Shown: positions 46,219-55,153 of the stretch, one piece after another
Layout: each line of letters begins with the position of its first letter
Numbering within the stretch: position 1 is the stretch's first letter
Assembly (NCBI RefSeq): GCF_021390425.1
Contig: NZ_JAJUWY010000005.1
Coordinates: 124,001 to 188,000 of the forward strand
Direction: 5' to 3'
DNA: 64,000 nt
Origin: Lysobacter sp. GX 14042
Lineage (GTDB): Bacteria; Pseudomonadota; Gammaproteobacteria; Xanthomonadales; Xanthomonadaceae
Made by a program: the position numbers and the translations under genes
Notes under the pieces: generated by a model
Databases searched by the model: none
What the model saw: only the letters and a program-made list of their open reading frames with translations
Told to the model about the DNA's origin: nothing

Positions 46219-47007
46219 ATGTCGAGCTTCCTGTCCGATCTTAAGGAAAGCCTGCGCCGGCCTGAGTTCTGGATGTACTCTAGCTGGCTGGACATCATAA
46301 CGCGGTACCGACGGACGCGACTTGGTCTTTTATGGATCGTCATTCCCACGGCGGTCTTTGTCGTAGCGATCGGGCAAGTCTACTCGGCGGTGATTGGGCA
46401 TGACGCGGAATTCTATCTGCCCTATTTGGCCGTTGGGTTCGTGCTGTTCCGGTTCATGACTCAATGCCTGTCTGAGTCTGGCTCCATTCTCAGGGCGCAT
46501 AAGCCGTTCATCATGGATGGACGCGTGCGCCTGACCGACTACGTGCTGCGCTCGATCGCCAAGGCGTTTTTCTTTTTTGTGTGCGCAATGGTGGTTGTGG
46601 TCGCCACGGTGGCATGGTCGCCTGAGACGTCCATTTTCAGTCTGCTAACAGTTCTTATCACCTTTCCTCTGGTGGTTCTGAATTCCTTTTGGCTTTCCAG
46701 CTGCATGTCGATGATCGGGGCACGATACGCGGACTCTTCCGAAATGGTTGCCACGGTGATGCGTTTCGGAATGTTGCTAACACCCATCCTCTGGGTAGGC
46801 GACCGTTTCTCCCCTGGGACATTCGGATGGTGGGCCATTCACCTCAATCCTGCCTATCACCTGATCACCGTAGTACGCAACCCGATCCTCGGGCAGCCGA
46901 TTCCACCGGCTAGCCTTTGGTTCGTCGGCCTGATGACGGTATTTGGTTGGCTGTTGGCCTCGGCTATCTATCGGCGCTATGCGCGATTCGTGCCGCTATG
47001 GATCTGA
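46219..47007 (+). CDS. wzm: ABC-2 polysaccharide export permease (Wzm type)
   Basis: A 262-residue inner-membrane protein with six hydrophobic segments (LGLLWIVIPTAVFVVAIGQV; YLPYLAVGFVLFRFMTQCLS; FFFFVCAMVVVVATVAW and others). The N-terminal amphipathic segment SLRRPEFWMYSSWLDIITRY RRTRLG is the usual Wzm/KpsM start, and WAIHLNPAYHLITVVRNPIL matches the conserved C-terminal loop. It starts two bases after the metB stop codon. With the ATPase that follows it would export the finished lipid-linked glycan. Confidence 0.9.
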   Translation: MSSFLSDLKESLRRPEFWMYSSWLDIITRYRRTRLGLLWIVIPTAVFVVAIGQVYSAVIGHDAEFYLPYLAVGFVLFRFMTQCLSESGSILRAHKPFIMDGRVRLTDYVLRSIAKAFFFFVCAMVVVVATVAWSPETSIFSLLTVLITFPLVVLNSFWLSSCMSMIGARYADSSEMVATVMRFGMLLTPILWVGDRFSPGTFGWWAIHLNPAYHLITVVRNPILGQPIPPASLWFVGLMTVFGWLLASAIYRRYARFVPLWI

Positions 47008-47023
47008 TGGGAGGAGAACCTTG

Positions 47024-47833
47024 ATGACAGCTCATATCCGCGTGCGCGACGTTGTTCTTGATGTTCCTTACTTCGAGCAACCGGCTAGACAGGCCCAAAA
47101 CTGGTTCGGGACGCTTGTCAGTGCCGCCACCGCCGTTCCCAAGCGCAGGTTTGCGCGCCTCCTCGACGGGATCAGCTTCGACATCGAAGAGGGCGACAGG
47201 GTTGTAATGCTGGGACGCAACGGCGCCGGCAAGACGACGATGTTGCGGGTGTTGACAGGGGCGTTCAGGCCTACGAGCGGCCACATAGATGTTGCGGGAT
47301 CGCGACAGGCGCTGTTGAACTTGAGCCTTGGGTTCAGCCAGGAAGCCACCGTCCACGAGAACATTTTCCTTCGCGCCACGGCAATGGGTATTGACGCCAG
47401 CCGGATCCGGGGCATGGTGGGCGAGGTTCTTGATTTTGCTGAGCTGGGCGAAATCGAGAATCGCAGGCTCAAGACTCTGTCTGCCGGCCAGCGAATGCGT
47501 TTGGGTTTTGCTATCTCCACAGTCGTGCAGCACGACATCATGCTCTTGGACGAGTGGTTTGGGGCTGGCGACTTCGGGTTTGTCAGGAAGGCCCGGGAGC
47601 GGCTGGTAGACAGAGTCTCCGGCAGCAAGATCGTGGTCGTGGCGAGCCACAACATGGAGCTGGCGCGCCGGATGTGTAACCGCGGAATCGTTCTTCACCA
47701 AGGGAGGCTGGAGTTTGTTGGTCCGGTTTCCGAGGCCATCAAGTTCTACAAGGGCTTGGTGGACAAATCAAAGCGTCTGCAGGCCCTCGAGCTCGAGGCT
47801 GCAATTGCCGACGCCGCCGATGCCGTCGACTGA
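47024..47833 (+). CDS. wzt: ABC polysaccharide export ATPase (Wzt type, short form)
   Basis: A 269-residue ATPase of the O-antigen/teichoic-acid export group. Walker A is MLGRNGAGKTTMLRVL, the signature LSAGQRMRLGFAIST, Walker B IMLLDEWFGAGD and the His switch VVVASHNMEL. It ends after the nucleotide-binding domain, so it lacks the C-terminal glycan-binding domain that Wzt uses to recognise capped chains. The ATG at 47024 has GGGAGGAG upstream. Its stop overlaps the next start (TGATG). Confidence 0.92.
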   Translation: MTAHIRVRDVVLDVPYFEQPARQAQNWFGTLVSAATAVPKRRFARLLDGISFDIEEGDRVVMLGRNGAGKTTMLRVLTGAFRPTSGHIDVAGSRQALLNLSLGFSQEATVHENIFLRATAMGIDASRIRGMVGEVLDFAELGEIENRRLKTLSAGQRMRLGFAISTVVQHDIMLLDEWFGAGDFGFVRKARERLVDRVSGSKIVVVASHNMELARRMCNRGIVLHQGRLEFVGPVSEAIKFYKGLVDKSKRLQALELEAAIADAADAVD

Positions 47834-49959
47834 TGTCCCGCGCGCCGACAGCCGACCCTGGCGCTACAGATCACTCTGGGGATGCCCGGCCCGAGGAGCT
47901 GCATCGCCTGCGAAGGCAGTTACGCCAAGTCGAACGACAGTTGGAAGCCAGGGAGGACGAGCTTGCCATCCTCCTGGGTAGCAACTCGCTCAAGCTGACC
48001 GCACCGTTGCGCTGGCTTCGACGCCGTTTTGGCCGCGCAGAAATGCCAGCGGAAGTGAACCTGGCTTCCAAGCAAAAGCTGCCACCCGCCGTCCGGGCGT
48101 TCCCCCGACGGCTCATCGAGTTCGATCCTCCGCCCGACCCCAATCAGAGCCATCGACCGCTGCGGCTGGATGGAGCTATCCAGCCCCTCGTGCCGGTCAA
48201 GGTGCGCGCCGGGCTGCTGGAGGACTCTACCGACCCCAAAGGAGTCCGCTACCACGGTCGTGAGGCGGAGCCCTTCCGGCTGGCTACCATCGCCAACCGA
48301 GAACTGCGGGAGGAGCTTTCTTTTGATGCGGCGGTCTTGCCACTTCAGGCTGGCGCGTGGAGGGAGCAGCTCCAAGTGGGACGGGTAAGTCTCGTGCTGA
48401 TCGAGGGCGCGTGGGACCCGGAAGGAGGCTGGGGCGCAGGTTTCGGGGGAAGTCCGGCGTCACAGCGCTGTCTGCAACCCTTGTTGGACCACTGTCGCCA
48501 AGTAGGACTACCCGTTGTGCTCTGGGCACGAGAGGACGCGAGCGCCCTGGATCGCTTGGTCTGGCTCATGGCCCGAGTGGATCGTGTTTATGCCGTCGAT
48601 CCCGAGGGCATGCAGTGGATGCAGCGCAACATCACGGGTGTGCCTGTCGCGCTGCTGCCGGTCGCCGTGCAGCCTGCGCTCTACAATCCCGTCCGCTCTT
48701 ATGGAATCAAGGAGGCCCAGCCCGGACTGGAAGGTGCCGTGCTGTTCGATGGCTGGTGGGCGTTGGTGTCCGGTGCCGGGGACAACCCGGTGGTGCCCGC
48801 CATCGGTGATCGTCTAAGGGTGGTGGATACCGACGGCGACTATTCCTGGGCCAGGTTACTGGATGGCGCGGGTCATGCTGGTCTGTCGCTGGGATCTGTG
48901 ACACCGCTGGAAAAATCCGCGCTGCTTCGGAGTGGCGCGGCCGAACTGTTCCTACCGCATCCGCACTTCCGGTCATGGCGACAGGCCAACAGCATGATGC
49001 GCGCTGCGGTCAGCGGTGCTGCGGTGCTCTGGGCGGAGCAGGGCGCGCCGCCCTGGGAAGGCGGAAAGTCGGTGCGGGTTTCTACCCTCGAAGAAAAGCT
49101 GGGTGGCGCGAACATGGCTGCGTGGATCGACGCACGTGCCAGGCACTTGGTGGTGCGGGAGATCCTGTCCAGACACTGCCTCGCTGATCGGTTGACCGTG
49201 ATCCTCCGTGACTTGGGGTTGGACGGCACCCGGCCGAGCCCTCAGCAGGTTGCCCACCTCTTGGTGACCATGCGTCCCCGTTTGTTGGAGCGCTGTCTGG
49301 ACAGGTTCCGCGCGGACCGGTACCCGTACCGTGAGCTGGTCGTTGTCCTGCATGGTGACGATCTCGATGTCACGGTCGCCAAGGCCCTCGTCCGCCCTGA
49401 TGAGCCCGTCACGATTCTCCAGGCATCCACCAATCGCTCGCTCGGTGATTGCCTCAACATGGCCATTGGCCATACGCAGGCGCCGATCTGGATGAAGCTC
49501 GACGATGATGACTACTACGGCCCTGCGTACACGCAGGACATGATGCTCTATCGGCGGGCTATCGATGCACCGCTGATGGGTAAACCGCCGGCATTCGTCC
49601 ATCTTCAGCAAGGGGACGAACTGCGATGGAACCCCATGTGGGCGGCGCAAGCCAACCTCCTCCACGACGCCGAGGAAGCGACCAGCGCACTAGTGGCCGG
49701 CGGCACGCTGGGCGGAAAAAGGGAGGTGCTAGAGACGATCGGCTTCTCTGCAGCCCGGCGGGGCGGCTCTGACTCGGAGTTCATCCAAAGGTGCTTCGAG
49801 CATGGGCATGGGCTTCTGGCGACGGACTACTTCAACTTCGTGCGCTACCGTGATGCTGCTGCGGGTACTCACACCTGGAAGATCCCGGATGAGGAGCTTC
49901 GACGGGGCACTGCTCACGTTGGCTCTCGCGATGCACTAGTCGATCATGTGTTTGTCTAG
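47833..49959 (+). CDS. large multidomain glycosyltransferase, paralog 1
   Basis: A 708-residue protein with three parts. Residues 20-75 are a charged helix (LHRLRRQLRQVERQLEARED) followed by SNSLKLTAPLRWLRRRFG. The middle region (about 170-440) resembles the CgeB/DUF3880 GT-B-like half (VVLWAREDASALDRLVWLMA; YAVDPEGMQWMQ). The C-terminal third is a GT-A family-2-like domain: HLLVTMRPRLLERCLDRFRA, then WMKLDDDDYYGPAYTQDMML with an acidic DDDD box in the DxD position and RRGGSDSEFIQRCFEHGHGL LATDYFNF. Sugar and linkage are unknown. It is a paralog of the gene at 50243 and of the remnant between them. Confidence 0.82.
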   Translation: MSRAPTADPGATDHSGDARPEELHRLRRQLRQVERQLEAREDELAILLGSNSLKLTAPLRWLRRRFGRAEMPAEVNLASKQKLPPAVRAFPRRLIEFDPPPDPNQSHRPLRLDGAIQPLVPVKVRAGLLEDSTDPKGVRYHGREAEPFRLATIANRELREELSFDAAVLPLQAGAWREQLQVGRVSLVLIEGAWDPEGGWGAGFGGSPASQRCLQPLLDHCRQVGLPVVLWAREDASALDRLVWLMARVDRVYAVDPEGMQWMQRNITGVPVALLPVAVQPALYNPVRSYGIKEAQPGLEGAVLFDGWWALVSGAGDNPVVPAIGDRLRVVDTDGDYSWARLLDGAGHAGLSLGSVTPLEKSALLRSGAAELFLPHPHFRSWRQANSMMRAAVSGAAVLWAEQGAPPWEGGKSVRVSTLEEKLGGANMAAWIDARARHLVVREILSRHCLADRLTVILRDLGLDGTRPSPQQVAHLLVTMRPRLLERCLDRFRADRYPYRELVVVLHGDDLDVTVAKALVRPDEPVTILQASTNRSLGDCLNMAIGHTQAPIWMKLDDDDYYGPAYTQDMMLYRRAIDAPLMGKPPAFVHLQQGDELRWNPMWAAQANLLHDAEEATSALVAGGTLGGKREVLETIGFSAARRGGSDSEFIQRCFEHGHGLLATDYFNFVRYRDAAAGTHTWKIPDEELRRGTAHVGSRDALVDHVFV

Positions 49960-49970
49960 GGACGCCAGAC

Positions 49971-50228
49971 ATGAACTCGAGTTTCAAGCACACGAGTACA
50001 TCAGCGCAGGCGGGGGGTGAAGAGATGGGCGTTGGCTCAGACTCCAATTTCATCGGTCGATGCTACGACCCCCGTGACGGCCTATTGGCGACAGACCGTT
50101 TCAACTTTGCACGTCTCAGGAGCGCCGGTGCGTCGGCGCATACGTGGAAAGCAAGCGATCGGGTGTTGGCCGCGCGAACCACGCTCTTCGGCGGCACGCG
50201 ATCGCTGGCGGAGAGCGTCTTCATCTAG
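49971..50228 (+). pseudogene. C-terminal remnant of a third glycosyltransferase paralog
   Basis: From about residue 20 the short frame reads VGSDSNFIGRCYDPRDGLLA then TDRFNFARLRSAGASAHTWK and ends ESVFI. This aligns over its whole length with the last 65 residues of the genes on either side (GSDSEFIQRCF...TDYFNFVRYR...HTWK...DHVFV, and GSDSDLVRRY...FDYFNFALYR...HTW...NMVFI). The first 20 residues match nothing. It is therefore the tail of a deleted paralog rather than a functional small gene. Confidence 0.8.
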
Positions 50229-50242
50229 ATGTCCTGAACAGT

Positions 50243-52447
50243 ATGAGTATGGATCCCTTCGCGCCCCGGCCGTTAGCACAACCTACACGCTCCGAGATGT
50301 CTGCTCCGCCGGACAACGCCGAACCAGAAGTGTCGGGCAAGATCGTGCAAACACTAAGGCACGAACTCTCAGCGGCGCAGGAGAGAATTAGACACTTGGA
50401 GGCAGTTCAGGAGCAGATATTATCGAGCCGATCTTGGAGGCTCACGGCACCGTTGCGCGCAGCTCGCTCTTTGCTTGGTGCGGCGCCGGCGATCGACGCA
50501 CTCGACACCGATCCGCTTGGCTTAAACGGGGGTGGCGATGAGCCAGAGTGGAACTCCGCAATCCCACTGGACTTTCCACACAGCATGCGGGCATCGAGCC
50601 CGGATGAGGCGAAGAAGACAAACGAGGTATGCAATATTCTTCAGGTCGATTGGACGATGCAAGGCCTTGTTCCAGACGCTTTGTTGTACCGTTCGTCGCC
50701 CACAAACGCGCTGGGAGTGACCCTCTACCACGGTCACGAGCGCAGTCCACCGCGGATTGCGTTCTTAGGTAGCCTCGAGCTTGCATCAGAGCTGGCGTTC
50801 GATGCCGCTGTTGTTGTACTGAGTGAATCCGGCTGGGAGAAGGAGCTTTCGGCCCATGAGTACGACCTGCTACTCGTTGAGCCGGCTTTGCACGTAGGGG
50901 GCGTGTGGCGTGGTGCTATGACCGCCAACGGCAGGGAACGCTCCGTCATCGAACATTTGCTTACGAGTGCACACGAGCGGGGTATACCGCGGGTGCTCTG
51001 GTACCGGGCAACTGCATCAGACGTGGCTACTTTCGGGTGGCTTGCGAAACATGTGGAGGCAGCTTACGCAGTCGACGCACAGACCGCCGCCGCATTGCGA
51101 GAACACAGTGGGTTTGAAACCCGCTTACTGGCGCCCGCGATCCAGCCAGCGTTACACAACCAATTTCGTACGTGGGAGCAGCTTGATGTCACAAGTCTCG
51201 CGCACCGCGTGCTGTTCGACGGATGGCTGGATCTGCAGGAAGGAGCAGGCGAAGATCCACTAGTGCAGCACTTCAAACTGTCGGATCGCCTTCTAGTCGC
51301 CGAAAGCGAGTGGGAGTTTGGCGGCACGCGGCTGTCCGACGCCGCGCAGTTCGAGCGGAATGCCCTCGGGTGTCTTAGTCCGATGTCGAAGGCCGCGCTT
51401 GCAAAGATGGTTGGCGCGGAGCTTTATCGGCACTCGAGTCTTGTCCCAGAGTGGCGCCAGCAAACCATGATGTTGCGTTCTATCGCGAGCGGCGCGATGG
51501 TCGCGCACAGCGGGACCGTCAAGCCGTCGTGGGGTGGTCTGCCGCTTTGCGGTCCGACCCCCGAAGTAGTGGGAGAGATTGAGAGGTTGCTCCTCGATCC
51601 GCTACAGCGGGCGAGGGCACAGCACAAGGCGTTTCGTGAGATCTTCAGTCATCACTGCATCGCGGATCGACTGAATCAGGTGTCGCGCGAAATGGGGTTA
51701 GGCGTCGTGTTTGGGCGGCGGCCACCATCTGTGGTTTGCATCCTAGTGACGATGCGCCCCCAACTACTAGCCCAATGCTTGGATCGATTCCGCAACGACC
51801 GTTATCAGTTCAAAGAATTGGTGGTTGTGCTGCATGGAAATGAGATGTCACTGAAAGACGCGCGCGCGCTAGTAAAGCCGGGTGAGCGTATTTCGATCTA
51901 TAAGTTTGGAAAAGAGGTCAGTTTGGGCTCATGCTTGAACTTCGCGGCAGCGCAGTCGGACGCTGAGTATTGGGCAAAGATTGATGATGACGACCTTTAC
52001 GGTCCTGACTATCTATCGGATATATTTCTTCACCATCGAGCAGTGGACTTCCCAATCGGCGGGAAAACAGCGGCGTTCACCTATAGTGAGGCTAGCGATG
52101 AAATCCTCTGGGATGAGCGCCATTCGGCAACGCGTTCGCGGCAACTGCGCCGTGGAGGGAGCGACGAGCGGGTCCACATCGCCGGCGGAACGCTCGTCGG
52201 GAAGAGAAGCATTCTACTAAATGAGCTGCCTTTCTCCGAGGCGCGCCGCCGGGGCTCAGATAGCGATCTAGTTCGCCGCTATAATTCGGCAGGATACCCG
52301 TTCGTTTCGTTCGATTATTTCAATTTCGCGCTGTATCGAAGTGATAGACCCGGCTTCCACACGTGGGACGCTGATATGCGCGAGCTCGCTCGGAGGGCTA
52401 GAGCCGTCGGGTCGGGCGCGGACATCGAGAATATGGTGTTTATATGA
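50243..52447 (+). CDS. large multidomain glycosyltransferase, paralog 2
   Basis: A roughly 734-residue paralog of the gene at 47833 with the same order: a helical stretch (IVQTLRHELSAAQERIRHLE) and SSRSWRLTAPLRAARSLLG, a CgeB-like middle region (VLWYRATASDVATFGWLAKH VEAAYAVDAQT), and a GT-A C-terminus with SVVCILVTMRPQLLAQCLDR, AEYWAKIDDDDLYGPDYLSD and RRRGSDSDLVRRYNSAG. Codon use is AT-richer than in paralog 1. The start is uncertain: ATG at 50243, 50249 or 50297. It overlaps the next gene by four bases (ATGA). Confidence 0.82.
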   Translation: MSMDPFAPRPLAQPTRSEMSAPPDNAEPEVSGKIVQTLRHELSAAQERIRHLEAVQEQILSSRSWRLTAPLRAARSLLGAAPAIDALDTDPLGLNGGGDEPEWNSAIPLDFPHSMRASSPDEAKKTNEVCNILQVDWTMQGLVPDALLYRSSPTNALGVTLYHGHERSPPRIAFLGSLELASELAFDAAVVVLSESGWEKELSAHEYDLLLVEPALHVGGVWRGAMTANGRERSVIEHLLTSAHERGIPRVLWYRATASDVATFGWLAKHVEAAYAVDAQTAAALREHSGFETRLLAPAIQPALHNQFRTWEQLDVTSLAHRVLFDGWLDLQEGAGEDPLVQHFKLSDRLLVAESEWEFGGTRLSDAAQFERNALGCLSPMSKAALAKMVGAELYRHSSLVPEWRQQTMMLRSIASGAMVAHSGTVKPSWGGLPLCGPTPEVVGEIERLLLDPLQRARAQHKAFREIFSHHCIADRLNQVSREMGLGVVFGRRPPSVVCILVTMRPQLLAQCLDRFRNDRYQFKELVVVLHGNEMSLKDARALVKPGERISIYKFGKEVSLGSCLNFAAAQSDAEYWAKIDDDDLYGPDYLSDIFLHHRAVDFPIGGKTAAFTYSEASDEILWDERHSATRSRQLRRGGSDERVHIAGGTLVGKRSILLNELPFSEARRRGSDSDLVRRYNSAGYPFVSFDYFNFALYRSDRPGFHTWDADMRELARRARAVGSGADIENMVFI

Positions 52448-53913
52448 TGAGTGCTAGTTTTCGTCGCCGCATTGCGCTTGCTATTTGGCCAGGGTGCCCG
52501 CCACAAGCTGACGTGGCAGGACCGACTGTCGAACATATTGCGCCGGTTGGCGTTCTATATGCGCGCGGATTTTTGCTATGCCGCGCGTCCCCGCCATCTA
52601 GTGTGAGGGCGTGGGACGAGCATAAAGTCGGTGACTGGTCACTGTTCGTCGACCCAAGGGTGCCGTTGCAGTACGCTTGCCGGAGCGGGCGCGAAGTCTG
52701 GTTGCTAGGGGATGCGTTTGATCCGGAGCTTCAGGTTTACACGGGGGTTGCCGCAGAGCTCGCGTCCGGAGACCTCCTTCGTGCTCTCGACAGGCTTGCT
52801 GGGCGTTTCGTGCTGTTTGTCTTAGACGCGGGTGAGCTGACCATTTACCATGACGCAATGGGCTCCCGGAGTGTCTTCTATGGGCTTGGCGTGGTGGCTT
52901 CGCACTCGGCTCTAGCCGCTGAAGTAATTGGAGCTCCCGTTAGGGACTGGGTATTGCCTTTCATCACTTCGCGAGCTTTCATCAAGCGTGACGTCAAATA
53001 TCTACCCGGCTTAGACGCACCGTTCAGTGGCATCAGTCAGCTGACGCCGAACACTCGACTCCGACTGCCCGCCGGGCGAGTTGAGCGGTACTGGCCTCGT
53101 GGACCTAAATTATCGTCGAGCCGTGCCGACGCTGTTGATCTTCTAGTAAGCCACTTAGAGGGCCTTCGATCCTACATACGAGTGAGCGAATTAAGCATCA
53201 TCATCGGGCTGAGTGCCGGACGAGACAGCCGCGGTGCACTAGCTGCATTGCGCGACGCCTCGCCTCGGCTGTTCACGTTCGTTAGAAGTAAGGACGCGAA
53301 GTCGTCGGATTCGCCAGACAGCCGTGTCGCGTCGGACCTTGCGAGAATATGCAATCTCAACCTAGAGATCGTTCGGCTGCCGTCGCCGGCCCGACTTGAT
53401 GAAACGACGACAGGATTCGCCAGCGCGTTCCGCCGGAACACGGGTTACGTGCGTGGGAGCAACTCCGGCTGGATCAAACACTTCGCGGATGGCCCAACAA
53501 ATGACCTGGTGTTTATTCGTGGCTATGGCGGTGAAATCATGAGGGGATTCTACCGTGAGATCCAGGAGATCTCGCCCAAGTCATTGGCCCATCTTTATGA
53601 CGTCAATGCGGGCTCCAGGCTCACCCGAGACCGTTTTAAGACTTTCATCGACGTTGCGAAATGGCACGAGAATAGATTGTACGACTACGGATTGGCAGAT
53701 ATATTCTATTGGGAGCATCGAATGGGTGTTTGGGGGGCTTCGGCTTTGGCAGAGTCGGATATGGCGTTCCGTAGTGTCGCCTGCTACAACAGCCGTAACC
53801 TATTCATGGCGTTCCTCGGCCTACCAGAAGAGCATCGAAACACTTCCGCATTGTTTGAGGAGGCGACCTGTAGGCTCGCTCCCGAATTTGCAGATACACC
53901 TTACGAGAGCTAG
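52444..53913 (+). CDS. asparagine-synthase-like amidotransferase domain protein
   Basis: A 489-residue protein resembling asparagine synthetase B homologs of polysaccharide loci. The C-terminal synthetase half has the ATP pyrophosphatase loop as SIIIGLSAGRDSRGALAAL (SAGRDS in place of SGGxDS) and a later FIRGYGGEIMRGFYRE block. The N-terminal half looks like a glutamine amidotransferase fold (LAGRFVLFVLDAGELTIYHD AMGSRSVFYG) but the chain starts MMSASF, without the Cys2 nucleophile, so ammonia rather than glutamine may be used. A WbpS-like role in amidating a uronic acid is an inference. A 222-bp gap without a gene follows. Confidence 0.78.
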   Translation: MMSASFRRRIALAIWPGCPPQADVAGPTVEHIAPVGVLYARGFLLCRASPPSSVRAWDEHKVGDWSLFVDPRVPLQYACRSGREVWLLGDAFDPELQVYTGVAAELASGDLLRALDRLAGRFVLFVLDAGELTIYHDAMGSRSVFYGLGVVASHSALAAEVIGAPVRDWVLPFITSRAFIKRDVKYLPGLDAPFSGISQLTPNTRLRLPAGRVERYWPRGPKLSSSRADAVDLLVSHLEGLRSYIRVSELSIIIGLSAGRDSRGALAALRDASPRLFTFVRSKDAKSSDSPDSRVASDLARICNLNLEIVRLPSPARLDETTTGFASAFRRNTGYVRGSNSGWIKHFADGPTNDLVFIRGYGGEIMRGFYREIQEISPKSLAHLYDVNAGSRLTRDRFKTFIDVAKWHENRLYDYGLADIFYWEHRMGVWGASALAESDMAFRSVACYNSRNLFMAFLGLPEEHRNTSALFEEATCRLAPEFADTPYES

Positions 53914-54135
53914 CGCGTTCCTCTTTGCCTGCGGGCGACAAATTGGGACCAACTTCGGTCATCGTTGACGTTCGCTGCTCGAGCAGCGCCGCAGGCGGCA
54001 TTATTAGTCACAGCGCGGCTGGTCGTTCTAATTGAGTCTGGATTGGAGCTGATCTACACAACAGTTTAGCCTTGCGACTCGAGGATTCTGTTTCACGTGA
54101 GCTCCGAAGCACTTTACCCGCAGGAGCGGAGAAAT

Positions 54136-55146
54136 ATGATAAAGATTTCTGAAAATGTGCCGGCTCTCCATCATCAGGAAAGCAGACGTTATTCCAGAGT
54201 CGCAGCGGTGTCGCTGCCATCTCTGCCTACCGCGCTTGCGGAAGCCTTCGAGGAGTTGGTTGATGTGCCTGTCGCCAGAGAGGCGCTCATCGTTCTGGGT
54301 TCCGCCGGCGAGGCGTTGCAGTTCCTGAAGAAGGATAACGATGCCCAGCTTCTAGTCTTTGTGCCGCACCCCGTTCGTCGTTTGGCAGCTGCTCTAGAGG
54401 AGGGTGTGTTGCCGAGCGCCGCGATCGAAAGGTCTGCCACGGAGATGCGCGTTGTTATAGAACTACTTAGAACGGGTCGACGTCGAGCGGTGTTGGTCGA
54501 GCAGTCTGACTTTCTTGCCCGCCCGGCTGCGATCTGGTCCGCCTTGGATGATGCGCCAGGGCATGCGAATAAGGACCCTGATCATTGTTCGACATATCTA
54601 TCCCGAGAAGAAGGGAGTAATCTCTACGATGCGTTGGCGCTGCTGTGCATGATCGAGAGCGCGGAGCTGGGGAGTCTTTTGGGCGAGGTTGAGGCTTCGT
54701 TCGTTCCTTCGCGCAGCATGCGGGCTCCCCCTGCTGTGTGGGAGTCGGCGTTTGTCGAGTTAGCGAGGCTTAAAGAGGCGGCGGTACAAAGAGATCTGGC
54801 TCAGGAGCAGTATGCTGAGCTGCAGAGTGAATTTGAGGTCGTTGCTCGTGCTGAGGCAGCTTTGGCGAAGCGTGTATTGGTGCTCCTGCGTGAAGTGTCT
54901 ACGATTGAGGCGGAGCGTAACCGTCTGGTTGAGGATCTCCAGCAGCTGAGGGCGGCCCACGAGCGGGATCACGGACAGCTCATGAATCTCACCTCCAAAG
55001 CGGAATACCTTCGCGGCAGGAAGATCGCTGCGGAGCGTCATGCATTGGCCTTGGAGCAGCAGCTAGTTCTGATGCAAAAGTCATCGTCGTGGCGCATCAC
55101 TTCGCCGCTTCGTGCTCTCAAAACGCTTATGGGCGGCTTGAGGTAA
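54136..55146 (+). CDS. hypothetical protein with coiled coil and SSSWRITSPLR tail
   Basis: A 336-residue protein of unknown function. Residues 1-200 form a mixed domain (LPSLPTALAEAFEELVDVPV AREALIVLG; LVFVPHPVRRLAAALEEGVL PSAAIE) that might be sulfotransferase- or GT-like in size, but I see no diagnostic motif. Residues 210-315 are predicted coiled coil (VSTIEAERNRLVEDLQQLRA AHERDH). The end is KSSSWRITSPLRALKTLMGG, the motif shared with the two large glycosyltransferases. The ATG at 54136 has GGAG upstream and is preferred over 54097. Confidence 0.65.
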   Translation: MIKISENVPALHHQESRRYSRVAAVSLPSLPTALAEAFEELVDVPVAREALIVLGSAGEALQFLKKDNDAQLLVFVPHPVRRLAAALEEGVLPSAAIERSATEMRVVIELLRTGRRRAVLVEQSDFLARPAAIWSALDDAPGHANKDPDHCSTYLSREEGSNLYDALALLCMIESAELGSLLGEVEASFVPSRSMRAPPAVWESAFVELARLKEAAVQRDLAQEQYAELQSEFEVVARAEAALAKRVLVLLREVSTIEAERNRLVEDLQQLRAAHERDHGQLMNLTSKAEYLRGRKIAAERHALALEQQLVLMQKSSSWRITSPLRALKTLMGGLR

Positions 55147-55153
55147 AACAGTG

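Noticed and set aside
49971-50228. Independent small O-antigen gene
   Set aside because: Its sequence is the C-terminus of the neighbouring glycosyltransferases and begins with unrelated residues, so a remnant is more likely.
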